NCBI RefSeq assembly: GCF_000321005.1
Contig: NZ_HE578909.1
Span: forward strand, 1 to 64,000
Length of the DNA stretch: 64,000 nucleotides
Origin: Anaerococcus senegalensis JC48
GTDB taxonomy: Bacteria > Bacillota > Clostridia > Tissierellales > Peptoniphilaceae
Reading direction: 5' to 3'
Positions 60,137 to 64,000 of this stretch are shown piece after piece. Below the pieces are notes generated by a model. That model did not search any database, was not told where the DNA came from, and worked only from the letters and a program-made list of their open reading frames with translations. The translations under genes were made by a program, and so were the position numbers. Position 1 is the stretch's first letter, and every line of letters begins with the position of its first letter.

Positions 60137-61654
60137 CTAGTATGAAAAATCACAAGCTCCTAAGGATTTTGAAAGCTTTATGTAGTCAATATTTTCCTCC
60201 ATATTAGTTCCCGAAAACCTGTCATTATATAAAAGATGTTGCCATTGTCTTACCATGCCCAAAGTCTTATTGTTCATAACAACGGTTATAACTTTTATAT
60301 TGTTATTTACTGCTGTAATAATTTCATTGAAATTCATATTAAAAGACCCATCTCCCGTTATCAAAACAACATTTCTATCAGGATTTCCAACTTTAGCTCC
60401 CATGGCTGCCCCATAACCAAATCCCATAGTTCCAAGTCCACCACTTGTCAAAAAAGACCTTGGTTTTGTTCTTCCACAATATTGGGCTGTCCACATTTGG
60501 TGCTGGCCAACATCTGTTACAAAAATCATATCTTCTCCTAAAGTTTTGGAAATATATTTTATAACTTGGTGGGGTTTTATCTTATACTCACTATCTTCCG
60601 GCCTATAATCTTCTTTTCTAAGCTAATTTATATAATCAAGCCAGTCACGTCTTTCTTTTTTTTCAATTTTTGGTAAAAGAGCATTCAAAACTTCCTTAAC
60701 ATCTCCCACAAGTTTATAGTCTGCATAAATATTTTTATCAATTTCTGACTTATCAATGTCGATATGGATTATTTTTGCATTTTTTGCAAATTTTTTGGTA
60801 TTTAGGGCAACCCTGTCAGAAAACCTAACTCCACAAGCTATCAACAAATCACATTCATTAATGGCATTGTTGGTGGAATATTTCCCATGTATTCCAAGCA
60901 TGCCAAGATTTAATTCATCCTCATATCCCAAAACTCCAATTCCCATAATTGTGTTACAGGCAGGAATATTTGAAAGCTTGATTAATTTTCTCAATTCCTT
61001 GAAACTTTCTGATGCAGTAACTCCACCACCTGAATAAATGATTGGTTTTTTTGAAGAATTTATACACTTTGCAATTTCTAAAATCTCATCTTCATTGACT
61101 AGCTCTTTTTTTTCTTCTTTCAAACTTTCCTTTTTTTCATAGTTACAAAGCTCTGCCATGATATCGCTTGGGATATCAATCAAAACTGGTCCCTTTCTTC
61201 CAGAATTTGCAATCATAAAGGCCCTTCTTATAGTATCTTGGAGAAATTTTACATCCCTTACTATAAAATTATGCTTGGTAATTGGCATTGTTATTCCCAT
61301 TATGTCAATTTCTTGGAAAGAATCCTTGCCCAAAAGTTTTCTTCCAGCATTTCCTGTTATACAAACCAGGGGAATTGAATCCATAAAAGCTGTTGCAATT
61401 CTTGTTACAATATTTGTAGCTTCAGGTCCTGATGTAGCCAAAACTAGGCCAACTTTTCCAGTCGATCTAGCATAGCCATCAGCTGCGTGGGCTGCCCCTT
61501 GCTCGTGACTTGTCCTTACAAGTTTTAACTTATCTTTATAATCGTAAAGAGCATCAAAAACTTGGATAACAGAGCCACCAGGGTAGCCAAAAATTGTATC
61601 AACACCTTCATCAATCAAGGTTTTTACTATTATTTCTGCCCCTCGTATTTTCAT
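60137..61654 (-). pseudogene. ilvB: Acetolactate synthase large subunit, disrupted (ilvB pseudogene)
   Basis: A thiamine-diphosphate enzyme frame broken in two places. The N-terminal 343 residues start MKIRGAEIIVKTLIDEGVDT, with the catalytic Glu in RTSHEQGAAHAADGYA and SGPEATN, and end at an in-frame TAG (60623-60625). The frame then continues without a shift through LRKEDYRPEDSEYKIKPHQV, MIFVTDVGQHQMWTAQ and the ThDP motif GDGSFNMNFNE ... VMNN. It stops at residue 505 in LGACDFSY, about 65 residues short of normal. No ilvN or ilvC follows. The T-box leader is intact. Confidence 0.88.
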
Positions 61655-62121
61655 AAAAGCTATTCCTTTCTAAAATTTCTAACACATTTGTAAAACTAAC
61701 TTACCCCTTTTAAAAAACCCAATAAAAAAAGTCCCTTGTCTAATGACAAAGGACGAATTATCGCGGTACCACCTTTTTTCTTATTTTTTTGTATAAAAAT
61801 AAGCTCTCAAACATCTAACAATGCAGGGTTACGATAACGCCAACCACGGCGGCAAATCTTACTTTAAGTTCAGATTAACATAAGAAAAAGGATTTTCAAG
61901 CTCATTTTAAATGTAGGTTTCCACCAACCGCCTACTCTCTGTGATTCTCCATGACTTTACTCTTTTTGAAATTTTGTCAAATCTTTTTTGAAATTTTTAC
62001 GAATATTTTCTATAATTATTGAAAATTAGAATTCTAAAATACAAAATAATATGTAAAATTAAAATCCTCATGCAAAAAGATAGAAAAAATTTAATTCTAA
62101 ATTTTCATGAGGATTTATAGA
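61655..62121. other. Intergenic region between ilvB and AI-2E-family gene
   Basis: It is occupied by the T-box leader (61724-61975). The remaining bases to 62121 are AT-rich; they contain a TTTCATGAGGATTT region at the end of the AI-2E gene and no further gene. Confidence 0.5.
61724..61975 (-). ncRNA. T-box leader of ilvB
   Basis: Minus-strand leader with the T-box element AAGGTGGTACCGCG (plus 61762-61775), the stem I apical region AGAGAGTAGGCGGTTGGTG (near 61928-61946) and a terminator whose GTCCTTTGTC / GACAAGGGAC arms lie at 61731-61754 with a minus-strand TTTTTTT tail. In the specifier region GAGCTTGAAAATCC the triplet ATC (61891-61893) could code for Ile; this is tentative. It should switch ilvB on when the uncharged cognate tRNA builds up. 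Confidence 0.9.
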
Positions 62122-62634
62122 TTAAGATTTTTTATCTTCTATTTTTTCATCTTGATTTTTTTCAAATTCAAAAGCCTTCCTAACTTCCAAAAAAGTTCCA
62201 ATCATCATTGAAACTATTGGCCCTACAAGAGCTCCAAGGCCCGGAGATAGGAAAATCATAAAAGCTATGGTTATTAAAATTGTCAAAAATGGATTAAGAC
62301 CGATTGTTCTTCCCAAAATTATTGGCTCTATAATTTGTTTGATTATAAAGGTTAGGGCAAATAAAATCCCAAGAGAGAAGCCAAGTTTCATATTTCCCAT
62401 AAAAATTTCTATAATAGCCCAGGGAATCATAACCATGCCCGCTCCTAAAACTGGAAGTAGGTCCACAAAAGCTATTAAAATGGCGATTAAAATAAAATAT
62501 TTTATTTTCAAAATCCCAAGTCCAATAGCCAAAACTACAAAATTTATTATCGATGAAATTAAAAGAGCCCTTAGCATATCTTTTAGACCAAGGCCTGTCT
62601 CTTTTAAATATTTTTTCAAAAATTCTTTTTTCAT
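62122..62634 (-). CDS. AI-2E/PerM family membrane protein, half length
   Basis: A 170-residue protein matching only the C-terminal half of AI-2E family permeases (usually 340-380 residues). It has LGLKDMLRALLISS, IAILIAFVDLLPVLGAGMVM and the hallmark IKQIIEPIILGRTIGLNPFL and LGALVGPIVSMMIG. The N-terminal half is not encoded upstream in any frame. The gene has its own TATAAT (62671-62676) with TTGTTC 16 bases upstream and an AAAGGA site, so the short form is expressed. Function unknown. Confidence 0.8.
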   Translation of the reverse strand: MKKEFLKKYLKETGLGLKDMLRALLISSIINFVVLAIGLGILKIKYFILIAILIAFVDLLPVLGAGMVMIPWAIIEIFMGNMKLGFSLGILFALTFIIKQIIEPIILGRTIGLNPFLTILITIAFMIFLSPGLGALVGPIVSMMIGTFLEVRKAFEFEKNQDEKIEDKKS

Positions 62635-62670
62635 ATTATTCCTTTCAAATACTTCAAATTGGGTATTTAT

Positions 62671-62698
62671 ATTATACTAATAATAAAAATTTGAACAA
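62671..62698 (-). promoter_or_regulatory. Promoter of the AI-2E-family gene
   Basis: Minus strand TTGTTC (plus 62693-62698), 16-base spacer, TATAAT (62671-62676), about 35 bases before the ATG at 62634. Confidence 0.6.
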
Positions 62699-62720
62699 TT
62701 TGTTCAAAAAAGAGGTGTGT

Positions 62721-63767
62721 ATGAAAAAAATTTTGAAAATTTTCCTAATCCTAATAGGAGTTTTTTTATTAGGATTTTTGATTCTTTTATCCTATCTTTG
62801 GATTAGAGAATATAGGCCAGAAAAAATTGAGGATGTAAAAGTATATGGTAAGGGAGAAGATATTCCTGAAATTGGCAAAAATTATAGGGCTATGACTTGG
62901 AATATAGGCTATGGAGGCCTTGATAAGGATACGGACTTTTTTATGGATGGGGGTCAAATGGTTTTTCCCATAAATAAAAATCACGTAGAAAAATCAATCG
63001 ACCATATAATTTCTACCAGCAAAAATATAGATGCTGATATAAAATTATTTCAAGAAGTAGACTATGATTCTAAAAGGTCTTTTCACATAAATCAAGTGGA
63101 AAAATTAAGGGAAAATCTCTTGGGATCATCAACTTTTGCCCTAAACTTTAAAACAGATTTTATCCCCTACCCAATCCCACCAATGGGAAAAGTCCAATCG
63201 GGCATAATGACTCAAACTGCTTTTGAAATAAAAAAATCGAAAAGATACCAACAAGAAATCCCCCACAAATTTCCAACAAGACTTGTAAACTTAAAAAGAG
63301 CCTTTAATCCATCCTATATTGATATCAAAAACTCGGACAAGAAACTTGTAATAGTAAATGTTCACCTTGATGCCTACGAATCAGGAAATAAGGGAAGAGT
63401 TGCCCAAACAAAAGAAATAATAGATTTTATAAACAAGGAATATAAAAAAGGAAATTACCTTATCGTTGGAGGAGATTTTAACCAAGAACTTTCAGGAAAA
63501 TTCAAAAAACTCCCAGAAGGAATTTGGAACCCAAGTCCCTTCCCAAAAGAAATGTTGACAAAAAATATAAAACTTTACTATGACAAAAATGGAAAAACAT
63601 CTGTAGTAAATGACAAACCCTACACAGGAAAAAATGCCTACCTTTCAACTATAGATGGATTTTTGGCAACAGATAATATCAAGATAAAAACCATAAAAAC
63701 CCAAACAAAAGAAAATTTCCAATACTCCGACCACAATCCAGTTGTAATGGAATTTGTATTAAAATAA
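62721..63767 (+). CDS. Membrane-anchored endonuclease/exonuclease/phosphatase (EEP) family protein
   Basis: A 348-residue protein with an N-terminal anchor (ILKIFLILIGVFLLGFLILL) followed by an extracellular EEP domain: AMTWNIGYGGLDKD, IKLFQEVDYDS (metal Glu), VNVHLDAY (catalytic His), IVGGDFNQ and the C-terminal SDHNPVVMEF. EEP proteins cleave phosphodiesters in nucleic acids or lipids. The ATG at 62721 has AGAGGTG upstream; the longer frame reads through the opposite promoter and gene start. A bidirectional terminator follows. Confidence 0.88.
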   Translation: MKKILKIFLILIGVFLLGFLILLSYLWIREYRPEKIEDVKVYGKGEDIPEIGKNYRAMTWNIGYGGLDKDTDFFMDGGQMVFPINKNHVEKSIDHIISTSKNIDADIKLFQEVDYDSKRSFHINQVEKLRENLLGSSTFALNFKTDFIPYPIPPMGKVQSGIMTQTAFEIKKSKRYQQEIPHKFPTRLVNLKRAFNPSYIDIKNSDKKLVIVNVHLDAYESGNKGRVAQTKEIIDFINKEYKKGNYLIVGGDFNQELSGKFKKLPEGIWNPSPFPKEMLTKNIKLYYDKNGKTSVVNDKPYTGKNAYLSTIDGFLATDNIKIKTIKTQTKENFQYSDHNPVVMEFVLK

Positions 63768-63777
63768 AAGATAATAT

Positions 63778-63810
63778 AAAAGCCTTGATAATTTCTATCA
63801 AGGCTTTTAA
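63778..63810. terminator. Bidirectional terminator at the right end
   Basis: AAAAGCCTTGATA (63778-63790), five-base loop, TATCAAGGCTTTT (63796-63808). It serves the EEP gene and the minus-strand HAD gene that enters from the right edge. Confidence 0.9.
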
Positions 63811-63815
63811 AAATT

Positions 63816-64000
63816 CTAAATTATCCCCTTATCTTTCAAATAATAATAAATCCCATCATCATCAACGCTTTTACAAATATCGTAGGAAACTTTTTTCAAA
63901 TCTCTTGACCCATTTTCCATACAAATTCCATATCCAACAGCCTCAAACATCTCCAAATCATTATTGCCATCACCAAAAGCAAGGCACTCATCCTTTTTAA
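63816..64000 (-). CDS. HAD phosphatase, Cof type, 3' end only
   Basis: The last 61 codons of a minus-strand gene that continues beyond the right edge. The translated end reads KKDECLAFGDGNNDLEMFEAVG ... YYYLKDKGII, with the GDGNNDLEM motif IV of Cof-like HAD-IIB hydrolases. Stop TAG at 63816-63818. The start and cap domain are outside the window. Confidence 0.85.
   Translation of the reverse strand, partial: KKDECLAFGDGNNDLEMFEAVGYGICMENGSRDLKKVSYDICKSVDDDGIYYYLKDKGII

Noticed and set aside
60004-60207. 67-codon plus-strand frame
   Set aside because: Its second half is antisense to ilvB and no Shine-Dalgarno is present; kept only as a possible remnant in the findings.
60623-60625. Pyrrolysine or other recoding at the ilvB TAG
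   Set aside because: TAG is used as an ordinary stop for other genes here (for example feoA-type and ABC genes end in TAG), and the gene is also truncated at its 3' end, so decay is simpler.

Overview
The window reads as the chromosome of a low-GC, anaerobic, low-G+C Gram-positive bacterium. Shine-Dalgarno sites are strong (AGGAGG type), U-tract terminators are short, and genes are tightly packed with ATGA or TAATG overlaps. Anaerobic metabolism is indicated by AsrABC sulfite reductase, several radical SAM enzymes and FeoAB. The overall gene complement resembles Anaerococcus/Peptoniphilus-type Tissierellia; this genus-level placement is an inference from gene content, not a sequence match.

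Layout. 1-286 carries two tandem strong promoters pointing off the left edge, probably for an rRNA or other stable RNA operon. 287-7290 (minus) is one operon: EF-G-like GTPase, glycogen branching enzyme, SGNH hydrolase, MscS channel, DUF951 protein and an ATP-grasp ligase. 7488-10614 (minus) is a mannose-family PTS with a DUF956 accessory gene. 10785-16242 (plus) holds an M16C zinc protease, then xpaC, telA and a stand-alone FakA-like domain. 16405-19313 (minus) has corA and a self-regulated GntR/ABC exporter unit. 19529-22917 (minus) is asrA-asrB-asrC plus a ferritin-like gene. 23169-28073 (minus) is an envelope-polysaccharide cluster (two glycosyltransferases, Wzz-like protein, degenerate CpsD-like ATPase, SH3 lipoprotein) next to uppP. 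28070-33701 (minus) holds a TtcA-family gene with a C-terminal frameshift, a YycJ-like MBL protein, a Cof phosphatase and a PPC/HAD-CpXC/HemZ operon. 34340-39360 has an ECF S component, a NatAB-like exporter, a FUSC protein and a nucleoside-hydrolase-like protein lacking its active-site aspartates. 40138-42626 has an M20 amidohydrolase and a PTS EIIC protein. 42690-48757 (minus) carries two tiny membrane proteins and the gltX-cysS-rlmB-yacP-sigma operon. 49072-50327 (plus) is a compact ABC exporter. 50513-58013 (minus) has a radical SAM enzyme, threonine aldolase, P1B ATPase with DUF6110-like partner, and feoA-feoA-feoB-Cys-rich protein. 59040-64000 has DegV, a broken T-box-controlled ilvB, a half-length AI-2E-family protein, an EEP phosphatase and the end of a HAD phosphatase.

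The most unusual content is non-coding. A family of short palindromic elements sharing an ACCCATCTCGA...GAGAGATCTCA core appears at 16302, 39448-40075 (tandem), 50334 and 58576. The two full-length copies (50334-50493 and 58576-58747) share a 45-nt identical block, have 19-bp imperfect terminal inverted repeats, and are each bracketed by a direct repeat of a transcription-terminator hairpin. A second, unrelated 432-bp element with roughly 90-bp GC-rich inverted ends lies at 33836-34267. The terminator of the sigma-factor gene is present as three diverged tandem copies (43231-43540), and the same terminator stem occurs on both sides of corA. Together these point to repeated duplication or invasion of terminators in this genome.

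Gene decay is also visible: ilvB has an in-frame amber codon and a lost 3' end although its T-box leader is intact, and the ttcA-like gene has a one-base slip in a seven-base homopolymer.
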